The position numbers were made by a program, and so were the translations under genes. Below, piece by piece: positions 39,573-49,253 of a stretch of 64,000 nt of DNA (positions are counted from its first letter, which is position 1; every line of letters begins with the position of its first letter). This DNA comes from Methanimicrococcus blatticola (lineage in GTDB: Archaea > Halobacteriota > Methanosarcinia > Methanosarcinales > Methanosarcinaceae), in contig NZ_SNYS01000011.1 in the NCBI RefSeq assembly GCF_004363215.1, forward strand, positions 1-64,000. The letters run 5' to 3'. A model generated the notes under the pieces. The model had not been told where the DNA came from, searched no databases, and worked only from the letters and a program-made list of their open reading frames with translations.

Positions 39573-39753
39573 TTTTAATAAAAAAACATAAACGAAACGG
39601 TTAAATCATGAAACAGCATGTTTGAATAAATAATTTTAAACCGATTTTGTAAAATTCTAACGCACCGCTTTTTTTGTATTTGTTGTATTTGTTTCATCAC
39701 GGCGGTCGTTGCTATTTAACACATGAGATTTAATGAAATGTAAGTGATCTATA

Positions 39754-40065
39754 ATGCAATTTTGTCCGAAATGTAAAAGCATGATGATGCCGGCAGGCAG
39801 TGAATTTAAATGCAAGAAATGCGGCTGTACATCCGCAATGGGGGACTCTTCCGAATTGGCTTTCAAATCTGAAATCCAAGAACGTGAAGTCGTCGTTTTA
39901 GAAGGAGATATCGAAGAAGGCCTTCCGACAACCGATGTTATGTGTCCTGAATGCAAGAACAGAAAAGCCTACTGGTGGCTCAGGCAGCTTCGTTCCGCAG
40001 ATGAATCTGAGACACGTTTCTTCAAATGTACAAAATGCGCTTACACATGGCGTGAATATGATTAA
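39754..40065 (+). CDS. tfs: Transcription factor S (TFIIS-like)
   Basis: A 103-residue archaeal TFS that stimulates RNA cleavage by stalled RNA polymerase. The N-terminal zinc ribbon is MQFCPKCKSMMMP ... CKKCGC. The C-terminal TFIIS ribbon is VMCPECKNRKAYWWLRQLRS, with the catalytic acidic pair in RSADES and the closing CTKCAYTWREYD. It lies 133 bases upstream of pcn, a common archaeal pairing. Confidence 0.95.
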   Translation: MQFCPKCKSMMMPAGSEFKCKKCGCTSAMGDSSELAFKSEIQEREVVVLEGDIEEGLPTTDVMCPECKNRKAYWWLRQLRSADESETRFFKCTKCAYTWREYD

Positions 40066-40198
40066 ACCTAAATATTTTTGAATATTAAATATTTATATTT
40101 GTAAATGGTTATAACAGTAAAAATTGACTTGCGTCATCTTTTTACATTTATTTCATTTATCTAAACTTTATTAAACGTTATAACAAAAAGTGATTTCT

Positions 40199-40936
40199 AT
40201 GCTCAAAGCTTCAATCGATATTGATCTTCTCAGAGATTCCATTACGGCGCTTTCCGTCATTGTCAGTGAGGTTCGCTTGAAAATTAAGCCGGATGGCATT
40301 TCAGTCAAAGCCGTCGATGCCGCAAATGTGGCAATGGTTATCTTTGACTTAAAAGCCGGCGCTTTTGACAGCTACACGGCGGAGGAAACGGAAGTCGGCA
40401 TTGACCTTGTCAAACTCAACGACATCCTCGGCATTGTTGAGAAAAAGACTTTGGTCGATATGGAACTTGACATGACTGCTCAAAAACTTCATTTGAATTT
40501 CGGCGGTCTTTCCTACACCTTATCCTTATTAGACCCGTCCACAATCAGATCCGAACCCCGCGTTCCGCAGTTGGATCTTCCGGCACGCGTCGTTTTAAAC
40601 GGTCAGGACTTGAAACGCGCTGTCAAAGCCGCTGAAAAAATCAGTGACCACATGACGCTCGGTGTTGCAGGCGACATTTTCTTCATGGAAGCCAAAGGCG
40701 ACACAGACCAGGTTCGTTTGGAAATGGGCACAGACCAGTTGATTGATTTGAAATCCGGTGAAGCAAACTCCTTGTTCTCCTTGGACTATCTTCTCGACAT
40801 CATCAAATCAGCCGGCAAAGCCAACGAAGTAACCCTTTCCATCGGCTGTGACTTCCCGATTTTAATTGAATTCGATGTGGCGCCCAACGCCTGTCATGTG
40901 ACATTCTTGTTGGCCCCGAGAATCGAATCCGACTGA
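40199..40936 (+). CDS. pcn: DNA polymerase sliding clamp (PCNA)
   Basis: A 245-residue PCNA that forms the ring-shaped processivity clamp. It has the two-domain repeat: LLRDSITALSVIVSEVRLKI, then VDAANVAMVIFDL, the interdomain loop region RVPQLDLPARVVL, and the second half with SLFSLDYLLDIIKSAG and ending FLLAPRIESD. ATG 40199 has GTGAT upstream; a GTG at 40190 is the other option. A 836-base gap follows. Confidence 0.95.
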   Translation: MLKASIDIDLLRDSITALSVIVSEVRLKIKPDGISVKAVDAANVAMVIFDLKAGAFDSYTAEETEVGIDLVKLNDILGIVEKKTLVDMELDMTAQKLHLNFGGLSYTLSLLDPSTIRSEPRVPQLDLPARVVLNGQDLKRAVKAAEKISDHMTLGVAGDIFFMEAKGDTDQVRLEMGTDQLIDLKSGEANSLFSLDYLLDIIKSAGKANEVTLSIGCDFPILIEFDVAPNACHVTFLLAPRIESD

Positions 40937-41772
40937 TTCGGACATTTCTGCGGAAATCTCTTTTCCGCAAACTTTTCTCTTTTCATCGTTTTTATTGTTT
41001 TTTTCAGATTATTTTCGTCGTTTTTCTTTTATTTTGTTTATTTTTGTCTCGTTTCAGAGCTTGTTTTCTTTTTGTTCACGTTTCAGAGTTTGTTTCATTT
41101 TTTGTTGTTTTTATTATGGATTATTTTGATTATTTTTTGTTTTTATTATTGGATTATTTTTGATTATTTTTTGTTTTTATTATTGGATTATTTTTGATTA
41201 TTTTTTGTTTTTATTATTGGATTATTTTTGATTATTTTTTGTTTTTATTTTTAGATATTTGTTGTTTTTCATTTCTTAGATTTTAGCTCTAAAAAATTAT
41301 TTTCTGTTTTTTAGAAGTGTAAAATCTTAAATCCCTCATGTATCGTGAGTTAATCGAAGCCATGAAAATTTTTAATGGTATGTTCTTTGACTTCTATGTC
41401 GTTCGGCCGAAATCATTTTCAATCATTTTTCGTTTTTTATTTTATTATTTTTTAAAAGAATGTTTTGCATTTTCATAACAATTATATTAGAAAATTACAA
41501 TGATGTTGTAATGTATGAATGGGCATGAAAATTTTTACCTGTCTGTGTTTTTTTCCCCAAAATGCAAACTCATCAAGGATTAGTCTATATATTTTTCAGC
41601 CCTTTTCACTCCCAGTACAATTCATTTTTTGTAGGTTTTTCGAATTGTACACGGGGGGATGCAATTGTTTTTGCATCTTTTGAAAAACCTGATTCAGACA
41701 AAAACGCAATTGAAAAATTTTGATGCAAAAAATCAGAATTTGCAAATTGAGTTATTTACGGAGGTAAATATA
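40937..41772. repeat. Long gap before mtbC with 34-base tandem repeats and an RNA hairpin
   Basis: 836 bases between pcn and mtbC without a credible gene. About four and a half copies of a 34-base T-rich unit (GGATTATTTTTGATTATTTT and 14 more bases) lie at about 41104-41257. A TATA-like CTATATAT at 41585-41592 is the likely mtbC promoter. A hairpin at 41615-41650 would lie close to the 5' end of that transcript. Long leaders are known for Methanosarcina methyltransferase genes. Confidence 0.8.
41615..41650 (+). promoter_or_regulatory. Hairpin in the mtbC leader
   Basis: A perfect nine-base inverted repeat, GTACAATTC (41615-41623) and GAATTGTAC (41642-41650), with an 18-base loop. It begins about 25-30 bases after the TATA-like element, so it falls at the very 5' end of the predicted mRNA or at an operator. 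It might protect the message or bind a regulator. Confidence 0.55.
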
Positions 41773-42405
41773 ATGGATAAACAAGCTATTTTAAAAGAAT
41801 TATCCGATGCGATGGTTTCCTGTAAAGCAGATGTAATCATGGCAGCTACAAAGAAAGCAGTTGATGCAGGTATGCCCAGTGTGGAAATCATTGACGGCCT
41901 TGCAGACGGCATGACCGAAGTCGGCGACCAGTTTGAAAGAGGAAAAGTCTTCCTTCCCCACGTTATGATGGCAGCAAACGGCATGCAAGCCGCTGTTGAC
42001 ACACTCGACATGGGCGCAGCCGGCGCAACCGTTAAGAAAGTCATCATCAACGGTACTGTTGAAGGCGACGTTCACGACATCGGCAAATCTATCGTTTCTA
42101 CAATGCTCCAGTCCGCAGGATTTGAAGTCCACGACCTCGGCAGAGATGTCCCGAATGCAAAATTCATTGAAGCAATCAAAGAATACAACGCTGACATGGT
42201 CGGCTTGTCCGCTTTAATGACAACCACACTCAACGGCCAGAAGGAAATCATTGAACTCCTCAAAGCCAACGGCATGAGAGACAACATTAAAGTCATGGTC
42301 GGCGGCGCACCCGCAACAACAGCATGGGCTGAGAAAATCGGCGCAGACTGCTATGCAGAAAATGCAAGTGAAGCTGTTGAAAGAGCAAAGGCACTTCTGT
42401 TGTAA
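41773..42405 (+). CDS. mtbC: Dimethylamine corrinoid protein
   Basis: A 210-residue cobalamin-binding protein that accepts the methyl group from dimethylamine via MtbB and passes it to the coenzyme M methylase. The N-terminal helical cap domain is 1-85 (FERGKVFLPHVMMAANGM). The cobalt-ligand motif is EGDVHDIGKSI, with His101 as the lower ligand, followed by GLSALMTTT and the end motif GGAPATTAWAEKIGA. ATG 41773 has GGAGG about 9 bases upstream; the longer frame from 41659 lies in the leader. mtbB follows 27 bases later. Naming as mtbC rather than mtmC rests on the mtbB neighbour. Confidence 0.92.
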   Translation: MDKQAILKELSDAMVSCKADVIMAATKKAVDAGMPSVEIIDGLADGMTEVGDQFERGKVFLPHVMMAANGMQAAVDTLDMGAAGATVKKVIINGTVEGDVHDIGKSIVSTMLQSAGFEVHDLGRDVPNAKFIEAIKEYNADMVGLSALMTTTLNGQKEIIELLKANGMRDNIKVMVGGAPATTAWAEKIGADCYAENASEAVERAKALLL

Positions 42406-42432
42406 ATATAAAACAATATGGTGGTTACACAA

Positions 42433-43839
42433 ATGGCAACAGAATACATTTTAAGAATGGGTGACGGTAAACGCGTCTCCATGACCAAAGAACAGATCAA
42501 AGAAGACACCCTCGCCGGTGCAGGAAACGCTGTTGACTACGGTTTAGTTCCCGAACTTTCCGCAGACGAAATCGACAAGCTCATCGAAATCTGTACAATG
42601 CCCGGTAAATCCGTTTCAGTTGAATACGGTATGGAAATCCCGGTTTCTCACGACATCGGTACCATCCGTCTCGACGGTGACCAGGGTAACAGCGGCGTCG
42701 GTATCCCGTCCAGCCGTCTTGTCGGTATGATGATGCACGAACGTGCATTCGGCGCTGACACAATGGAACTCGGTCACATCGACTACAGTTTCAAACCCGT
42801 CAAACCCATCGTTTCTAACGAATGTCAGATGATGGAAGTCGCTCAGCAGAACATGATTGTTCCGTTGTTCTACGGTGCAATGCCGAACATGGGTCTCTAC
42901 TACACCCCTGACGGTCCGTTCGAGAACCCCGGAGACTTGCTTAAAGCCTTCAAACTCGAAGAAGCATTCGCTTCCATGGAACACTCCGCAGAACACTTGA
43001 CCCGTGACATTGTCTGGATCATGCAGAAATTGATGGCCTCCGGCGCAGACGGTGTTAACCTTGACACAACAGGCGCAGCAGGCGATGCAGACGCATACGG
43101 TACCCTTACCGCTGTGAAAGCACTCCGCGAAGAATTCCCGGAAATGTACATCGAAGTCGGCAGTGCCGGTGAAAGCTGGATTGGTATGCACGGTATGCTC
43201 GAATTCGAAGGCACCGTTCTTGCCGGTCTCTGGCCGCACCAGCAGGTTAAGCTCGTTGAGAAAGCAGGCGCCAGCATCTTCGGCCCCGCTGTTAACACAA
43301 ACACAAGCAGAACCTTCCCGTGGAACCTTGCCCGCTCCGTTGCATTCACAAAAGAATGCTGCAAAGCATCCACAATCCCGATCCATGCAGACATGGGTAT
43401 GGGTGTCGGCGGTATCCCGATGCTTGAAACACCCCCGATTGACGCTGTTACACGCGCAAGCAAAGCAATTGTTGAAATTGCAGGCGCAGACGGCATTTAG
43501 ATCGGTGTCGGCGACCCGCTCGGTATGCCGATTGCACACATCATGGCATCCGGTATGACCGGTCTTCGCGCAGGCGGCGACCTTGTCGCACGTATGCAGC
43601 TCTCCAAGAGCATGAAGATCAAGGAAGCCAAAGAATACGTCGCAAAGAAAGTCGGTGTCGATGTTTTCGACTTAGCAGACGAATACGCAATGAGAGACGT
43701 CAGAGAAGACCTCGGTATCGGTGTCATCACATCCGTTCCGGGCGCTCCGAAAGGCATTGCAGCTAAGATGAACATCGAGAAAGTTCTCGACACCAAGATC
43801 AACTGCTGTGACTATTTCAGAAACCAGATTAAACAGTAA
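42433..43839 (+). CDS. mtbB: Dimethylamine methyltransferase with in-frame pyrrolysine codon
   Basis: Transfers a methyl group from dimethylamine to MtbC. The reading frame is interrupted by TAG at 43498-43500. Reading it as pyrrolysine (residue 356, [14 protein letters not shown]) gives a 468-residue protein that matches known MtbB in length and Pyl position. The core is highly conserved: [30 protein letters not shown], and [26 protein letters not shown] 42433 (MATEYIL) has GGTGGT 8 bases upstream and is preferred to ATG 42418. Without Pyl the product would stop at 355 residues and lose its active site. mtbC is just upstream. Confidence 0.96.
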
Positions 43840-44299
43840 TGTAAACGATTTTGATTTGCAAACTTACGGGGATTGTTTTGTGTGTTAAAACAATCCTCTG
43901 CAAATCATTTTTATCGGACTGTAGGTTTGTGGCTGATTCCGCTTTTATTGGTTATTTTATTTTCAAATAATCCCGGCAGAAAAAGCTTCAAAAAATTTAT
44001 ATTTATTGAAAAACGCCGTCAGGCGAGTTCGCAAAAGCGATACGGGGAGCAATATTCCATTCACAGATGAGCGTATGCTCTTTAAAATATCTGATCTAAA
44101 ATCCAAAAAAATTGTCTAACAAAAAACGGCTAAATTTGCTATACACACACAATACACACACCCAAAAATACACACAACCTAAGGATTTTGTTTTCCGTTT
44201 CGCTGTCCGATATTTCGTTTCAACCCCTTCAAATTTATAAAGCACGCGTTAGTGTGTGTTTTACAAAAAATTACACAAAAAATAACAGAGGCTAAAAAT
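43840..44299. other. mtbB-mttB intergenic region
   Basis: 460 bases without a credible gene. A strong hairpin lies at 43853-43906 (listed separately). A TATA-like TTTATAAA at 44234-44241 lies about 60 bases before mttB and is its likely promoter. A stretch of ACACAC-type short repeats occurs near 44145-44180. Confidence 0.6.
43853..43906 (+). terminator. Hairpin downstream of mtbB
   Basis: GATTTGCA (43853-43860) pairs with TGCAAATC (43899-43906). Inside, GGATTGTTTT (43870-43879) pairs with AAAACAATCC (43887-43896) around a seven-base loop. No long T run follows at once, so it may stabilise or process the 3' end of the mtbCB message rather than terminate it. Confidence 0.6.
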
Positions 44300-45787
44300 A
44301 TGTCAAAATGTAATGCATTTGCAGCAACAAAAGCACTCAATGGTGTTGAGTTTGAACTCTTCACTCAAGACGAATTAAAAGCAATCCACGAAGCAACAAT
44401 GGATGTTTTCATGGAACCCGGTATCCAGGTTTCCGATGCAAACGCCATCGCTGCTTTCAAGCAGGCCGGCTGTCTTGTTGATGAAAAGACACAGGTTGTC
44501 AAAATCCCCGAGTTTGTTGTCAGAAGAGCACTTCAGACAGCTCCTTCCAGATTCACTCTCTGGGCCAGAAACAAGAAATACAACACTGTCATGGAATGCG
44601 GCGGCAAAGTCCACTGGACTTGCTTCGGTACCGGCGTTAAGATGACCAACTACGTCGCACCCGGTAAATACGAAACCGTCGACTCTGTTGAACAGGACAT
44701 CGCCAATGTCGCAAAACTTTGTGACTGGGCCGAAAACATCGACTACTTCTCCCTCCCTGTTTCCGCAAGAGACTGGGCCGGCAAAGGTGCACAGGACGTC
44801 CACGAAGTCTTTACACCCTTGACAAGCACAGAGAAACACTACCACGACATTGACCCCGTCGGCGAAAACGTCGAAACCTACTGGGAAATCATCAAAGCCT
44901 ACTACGGCGGCGACGAAGAAGAAGCCAGAAGAAAACCGATCATGTCCATGTTGGTCTGCCCGACCAGCCCGCTCGAACTCAGCAGCAACGCCTGTCAAGT
45001 TATCATGAAAGGCGCAATGAACAACATGCCCGTCAACGTCCTCTCTATGGCAATGTCCGGCGGCTCCGCACCTGTTTACCTTGCCGGTACACTCGTGACA
45101 CACAACGCAGAAGTTCTTGCAGGTATCGTGCTCGCACAGATCACAAACCCCGGCGCACCTGTCTACTACGGCAGCTCCACCACAACATTCGACTTGAAGA
45201 TGGGAACAGCACCTGTCGGCGCACCCGAACTCGGTCTTATCAGTGCAGGTGTCTCCAAGCTCGCTAAATTCTACGGTCTCCCCGCATTCGTTGCAGGCGC
45301 ATAGACCGACGCAAAAGTTCCGGACGCACAGGCCGGCCACGAAAAGACAATCACAACAACCCTTGCAGCACTTGCAGGCTCCAACACAATCTACGGTGCC
45401 GGTATGCTCGAACTCGGTATGACCTTCTCCATGGAACAGCTCATCATCGACAACGACATCATCGCAATGGTCAAAAAAGCCATGGAAGGCATTGTTGTGA
45501 CAGAAGAAACACTCGGTGTTGACCAGATTAAGAAAGTCGGTATCGGTAACAACTTCCTTGCACTCAAGAAAACAAGAGAACTCGTTAACCTTCCGTCCTC
45601 TCCGAAACTCTTCGACAGAAAGATGTTCGGCGACTGGGAAGCAGCAGGTTCCAAAGATGTTGCTGACAGAGCACACGACACCTACCTTGATGTCATGAAG
45701 AACCACGAAGTTCCGGCAGTTGACAAAGACATCCTCGCAGCAATGAAAGCAATTGTTGACAAGGCAGACAAAGCATTCAAGATCTGA
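44300..45787 (+). CDS. mttB: Trimethylamine methyltransferase with in-frame pyrrolysine codon
   Basis: Transfers a methyl group from trimethylamine to MttC. TAG at 45302-45304 is codon 335. Read as pyrrolysine ([17 protein letters not shown]), it gives a 495-residue protein matching the known MttB length and Pyl site. Other features: [16 protein letters not shown], the [12 protein letters not shown] segment, CPTSPLELS and [16 protein letters not shown] after the Pyl codon. ATG 44300 follows GAGGC by 9 bases; mttC follows 33 bases downstream. A long minus-strand open frame across this gene is a codon-bias shadow, not a gene. Confidence 0.96.
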
Positions 45788-45820
45788 ATTCTTTAAACAA
45801 AAAATACAGAGGTTTAAATT

Positions 45821-46471
45821 ATGGCAAGTAAAGACGAAGTTATGGCAATGGCAAAAGAAGCAATTATGGAATTCGACGGCGAAATGGCCGAAGAAGCAGC
45901 ACAGGAAGGCCTTAAAGCAGGCATCAACCCCGTTGAAATCATTGAAGCATACACCGCTGCAATGGGCGACGTTGGTGTTCAGTTTGAACAGGGCACACTC
46001 TTCCTCCCCCACGTGTTAGCCGCATCCGAAGCAATGAATGCAGGCATTAAAGTCTTAAAACCTGAAATGGAAAAGACAAAAGCACAGACGGTCAGCAAGG
46101 GTAAAGTCGTTATCGGTACAATCGAAGGCGACATCCACTCTATTGGTAAAGACATCGTCGTTTCCATGCTCGGCATTGCCGGCTATGACGTTATCGACCT
46201 TGGTCGTGACGTTCCGGTCAAAACAATTGTTGAAGCAGTCAAAGAACACAAACCCGCTATCGTCGGAACCTCCGCTTTGATGACAACAACAATGGTCACT
46301 CAGATCCAGGTTGAAGAACAGCTTAAAGAAGCAGGCGTCCGCGACACCGTTAAAACAATGGTCGGCGGTGCACCGTGCACACAGGACTGGGCTGACAAGA
46401 TCGGCGCAGACATCTACGGCGAAAGCGCAACTGACGCTGTTTCAAAAGTCAAAGCAGCAACAGGTGCTTAA
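45821..46471 (+). CDS. mttC: Trimethylamine corrinoid protein
   Basis: A 216-residue corrinoid protein that carries the methyl group from trimethylamine to the coenzyme M methylase. It has a helical cap (FEQGTLFLPHVLAASEAM), cobalt-ligand motif EGDIHSIGKDI (His106), GTSALMTTTM and the end motif GGAPCTQDWADKIGAD. ATG 45821 has GAGG 9 bases upstream. It is co-transcribed with mttB. A terminator-like structure follows at 46486-46543. Confidence 0.94.
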   Translation: MASKDEVMAMAKEAIMEFDGEMAEEAAQEGLKAGINPVEIIEAYTAAMGDVGVQFEQGTLFLPHVLAASEAMNAGIKVLKPEMEKTKAQTVSKGKVVIGTIEGDIHSIGKDIVVSMLGIAGYDVIDLGRDVPVKTIVEAVKEHKPAIVGTSALMTTTMVTQIQVEEQLKEAGVRDTVKTMVGGAPCTQDWADKIGADIYGESATDAVSKVKAATGA

Positions 46472-47156
46472 ATAAATCACAATTAGAGACGGGAGGGGCG
46501 GCATGAAAAAAGTTCCACACACACTCCGTCCCGCTCGTTTTTAATATCTGTATTATCACTGTCCCTGTCAGTTCTCTGATAAGCACTCATCAGGTGACAA
46601 GATATATACAACAACCCCCGTGTTGGAAATGGGCAGCAAAGTCATAATCTGCTGTTCCTTTTCCTTTTTTATTTTAGGATTGGTATTAAAAACAAGTTTA
46701 TACCAATTGCTCAAATTCATATAAATCTTTTTGATTTTATGGCTTTTTTGAAAAGCTGTATTTTTTGTGGCTTTCCGTGAGCCTTTTTGCGGCTTCGCTT
46801 TGATTTGAGAAGCTGTCTTTATTACAACGATTACAGTTTTTCGTTGTCGAAATGATATTCATTTAAAAATCCATTAAAATTATTGTTCGAAATTAATTTA
46901 ATTTCTCAAAATTATTATTTAATTAACTCAATTAATTAACTCAATTAATTCCTCAAATTTATCATTCAAATTTATTCGGAAATTTATCCCAAATTTCATT
47001 CAAAATTTCATTCAAAATTAAATTCAAAATCAAATTCAAAATTACAATTTATCTTTAATTTACGATTCAAGAAATTTACAATTCAAAATTTTATTTTGTT
47101 AAATTTTCATAATCTTAAAAATCGGCTTCCGGCCGAAATCTATTGGGGCTCAGAAA
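46472..47156. other. mttC to hydantoinase-like gene intergenic region
   Basis: 685 bases without a credible gene. After the mttC terminator come TATA-like elements near 46602 (GATATATAC) and 46719 (CATATAAATC). Then an AT-rich tract (about 46890-47090) is built from short AATTCAAATTT-type near-repeats. Either TATA would leave a leader of 400 bases or more for the next gene. Confidence 0.5.
46486..46543 (+). terminator. Likely terminator of mttBC
   Basis: GAG(A)CGGG at 46486-46493 can pair with CCCGCTC at 46530-46536 (one bulged base), followed at once by a T run. The loop is long, so the assignment is moderate. Confidence 0.45.
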
Positions 47157-49253
47157 ATGACATTATGTTTAGGTATTGATACAGGCGGAACATACACTGA
47201 TGTTGTCATTATTGACGATGAGAGTAAAACCGTTTTAAAATCCGCAAAGTCTCTGACAACTTATCCTGATCCGATTGATGGCATTCGAAATGCGCTTGAT
47301 GAAATGCCGGCGGATTTGATCGAAAAAGTGTCTGTTGTTTCTGTATCGACAACTCTTTCAACAAATACTGTTCTTGAAAATACGGGCGAAGCCGCCGCGC
47401 TCATTTTAATCGGCAGCGCGAAACTTTTGAATTTCGATGATCAAAAAGCGGTTCAAAATTATACAATTGTCTCAGGCGGTCATGATAATGAAGGCAATGA
47501 AGCCGAACCGCTCGATTTTGAAGCCATTGAAGAATATGTTCTTTCCGTCAAAGACAAAGTTTCTGCTTTTGCCGTTTCTTCTTATTTCAGCGTCCGCAAT
47601 CCTGACCATGAATTACAAACAAAAGAATTGATTCAGAGATTAACCGTGGCCGACGGTCAATCCGGTCACCCTGTTGTTTGCGGTCATGAATTGGCGCAAT
47701 CTCTGGGCACTTACGAGCGCGGTGTGACGGCTTATTTGAATGCAATGCTTTTGCCGACCACGAACCGCTTTGTAAACGCAGTCGTTTCCGAAGTCAAACG
47801 CCGCGGGTTAAATGCCGATATTAAAATTTTGAAATGTAACGGCGCGGTTTCAGGCATCGAAGAAGCAATGGAAAAGCCGGTCGAATCTATTTTTTCGGGG
47901 CCTGCTGCCAGTTTACTCGGCGCGTCCTTTTTGTCCGGCCGTGAATCCTGTTTAATGATTGATGTCGGCGGCACCAGCACCGATGTTTCTCTGGTTGAAA
48001 ACGGTTTTCCGGATATTTCCGATAACGGTGCTGTTGTCGGCGGGTGGCGGACCAAAGTGCGTGCCATCCGTATGGAAACATCTGCGCTCGGCGGTGACAG
48101 CCAAATTTGGATTCGTCTTCCGTCTCTTTCCGATTCTGCTGTCCAAGATCGAATCATGTTCGGGCCGAGACGGATTATTCCGATTTGCCGCGCCGCATCG
48201 CTCTATCCTGAAATTTTGGAAAGTTTGAAAGAAAGATGGTTTGCCGACAAATATCGTTTCAGCGAATATGTTCAACCCGTTCGCTTCTATATTCGAAGCG
48301 GCAACCTCGCAATCGGCTTAACCGCTGAAGAACAAAAAGTATATAACAAAATCAAGGAAGATGCGCCTGTTTCAATCAATGATATTATGTGGGACATGAC
48401 TTACGTTCCTGCCGACATTCTGAAGTCGTTGGTCACTCAAAAATTGATCAATATGATTGGTTTTACGCCGACGGATGTTTTGCATGTTTTGGGCGATTAT
48501 AATGAGTTCAACGCCGAGGCATCTGTTCTTGCGGCTCGCATTACCGCCTCTTTTCTGGACACGGAATACATGGAACTTTGCCGGTATTTGAAACAGACGT
48601 TTTCATTAAAAATGGCGCAGGAATTGGTTTATTTCCTTGTCGATAAAGGGTTGGCGGATAATGCTGAAAATATTGTTCAGACATCCCGCTCGGATGTTTT
48701 TAATACGCGGTCACGGTTCGAAGCGTCGTTCAATCCCGACTTGACGGACTCTCCTGTTTTTAAGGATTCAGTGAAAGCCGTTTTAGCTTTCAAGAAGCCG
48801 TTGCTCAAATACAAACTCGATATTCCGGTTGTGATGATCGGCGGTCCCGTCAAAGCGTTTGCAGACGATCTTCGCCAATTCATTGACGCTGAGATTTTGA
48901 CGCCCGAATATTTTGATGTCGGAAATGCCGTCGGCGCGCTTGTCGGAAAAATTGCGAAACGCATTGACATTTCCGTCAGAACTGTTCAAAGCGAATCAAG
49001 GTATATGTTGAAAACGAACGGTTTCATTGTTTATTATCCGGGCGGCCGCCAAGCGTTTGCAAACCGCGATGATGCGTTGAATTATGCCCGGGAGTTGGGC
49101 AAACAAATGATTATGGAATATATGGAACGTGAAGCGGTGCCGGCAGAAAAAGTTGAATTCAAAATGCATGAAGAAGATGTTTCAATTTCCAAAGGCGTTT
49201 TGCCGTATATGACGCATTTTGTTTTCGAAGGCTTCGCCAGGAATGTGTTGTAA
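47157..49253 (+). CDS. Hydantoinase/oxoprolinase-family protein
   Basis: A 698-residue ASKHA-fold protein of the hydantoinase A/5-oxoprolinase family. The ATP-binding phosphate-1 motif is LGIDTGGTYTDVVIID at the start. SVSTTLSTNTVLE, SGPAASLLGASFL and the phosphate-2 motif LMIDVGGTSTDVSLV follow, with a C-terminal domain from about residue 430. The family hydrolyses cyclic amides with ATP, but archaeal members near methylamine genes have no proven substrate. Its place directly after mttBC suggests a link with methylamine metabolism, for example repair or activation of a corrinoid protein; that is inference. The classical RamA activase has C-terminal ferredoxin domains that are absent here. 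Confidence 0.85.
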   Translation: MTLCLGIDTGGTYTDVVIIDDESKTVLKSAKSLTTYPDPIDGIRNALDEMPADLIEKVSVVSVSTTLSTNTVLENTGEAAALILIGSAKLLNFDDQKAVQNYTIVSGGHDNEGNEAEPLDFEAIEEYVLSVKDKVSAFAVSSYFSVRNPDHELQTKELIQRLTVADGQSGHPVVCGHELAQSLGTYERGVTAYLNAMLLPTTNRFVNAVVSEVKRRGLNADIKILKCNGAVSGIEEAMEKPVESIFSGPAASLLGASFLSGRESCLMIDVGGTSTDVSLVENGFPDISDNGAVVGGWRTKVRAIRMETSALGGDSQIWIRLPSLSDSAVQDRIMFGPRRIIPICRAASLYPEILESLKERWFADKYRFSEYVQPVRFYIRSGNLAIGLTAEEQKVYNKIKEDAPVSINDIMWDMTYVPADILKSLVTQKLINMIGFTPTDVLHVLGDYNEFNAEASVLAARITASFLDTEYMELCRYLKQTFSLKMAQELVYFLVDKGLADNAENIVQTSRSDVFNTRSRFEASFNPDLTDSPVFKDSVKAVLAFKKPLLKYKLDIPVVMIGGPVKAFADDLRQFIDAEILTPEYFDVGNAVGALVGKIAKRIDISVRTVQSESRYMLKTNGFIVYYPGGRQAFANRDDALNYARELGKQMIMEYMEREAVPAEKVEFKMHEEDVSISKGVLPYMTHFVFEGFARNVL

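Noticed and set aside
41104-41257. Tandem repeats before mtbC as a CRISPR array
   Set aside because: The units follow each other without unique spacers, and no cas genes are present.
43498-43500. mtbB as a pseudogene broken by a nonsense codon
   Set aside because: The TAG is at the known Pyl position and the conserved sequence continues to the usual C terminus.
42616-43539. 307-codon minus-strand frame across mtbB
   Set aside because: The same antisense codon-bias shadow; no ribosome site and no family resemblance.
44375-46012. 545-codon open frame on the minus strand across mttB
   Set aside because: It is antisense to mttB, improbably rich in Cys, His and Phe, and results from the strong codon bias of the methyltransferase gene.
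46503-46544. 13-codon frame with a strong ribosome site after mttC
   Set aside because: It lies inside the terminator-like hairpin and is too short to support.
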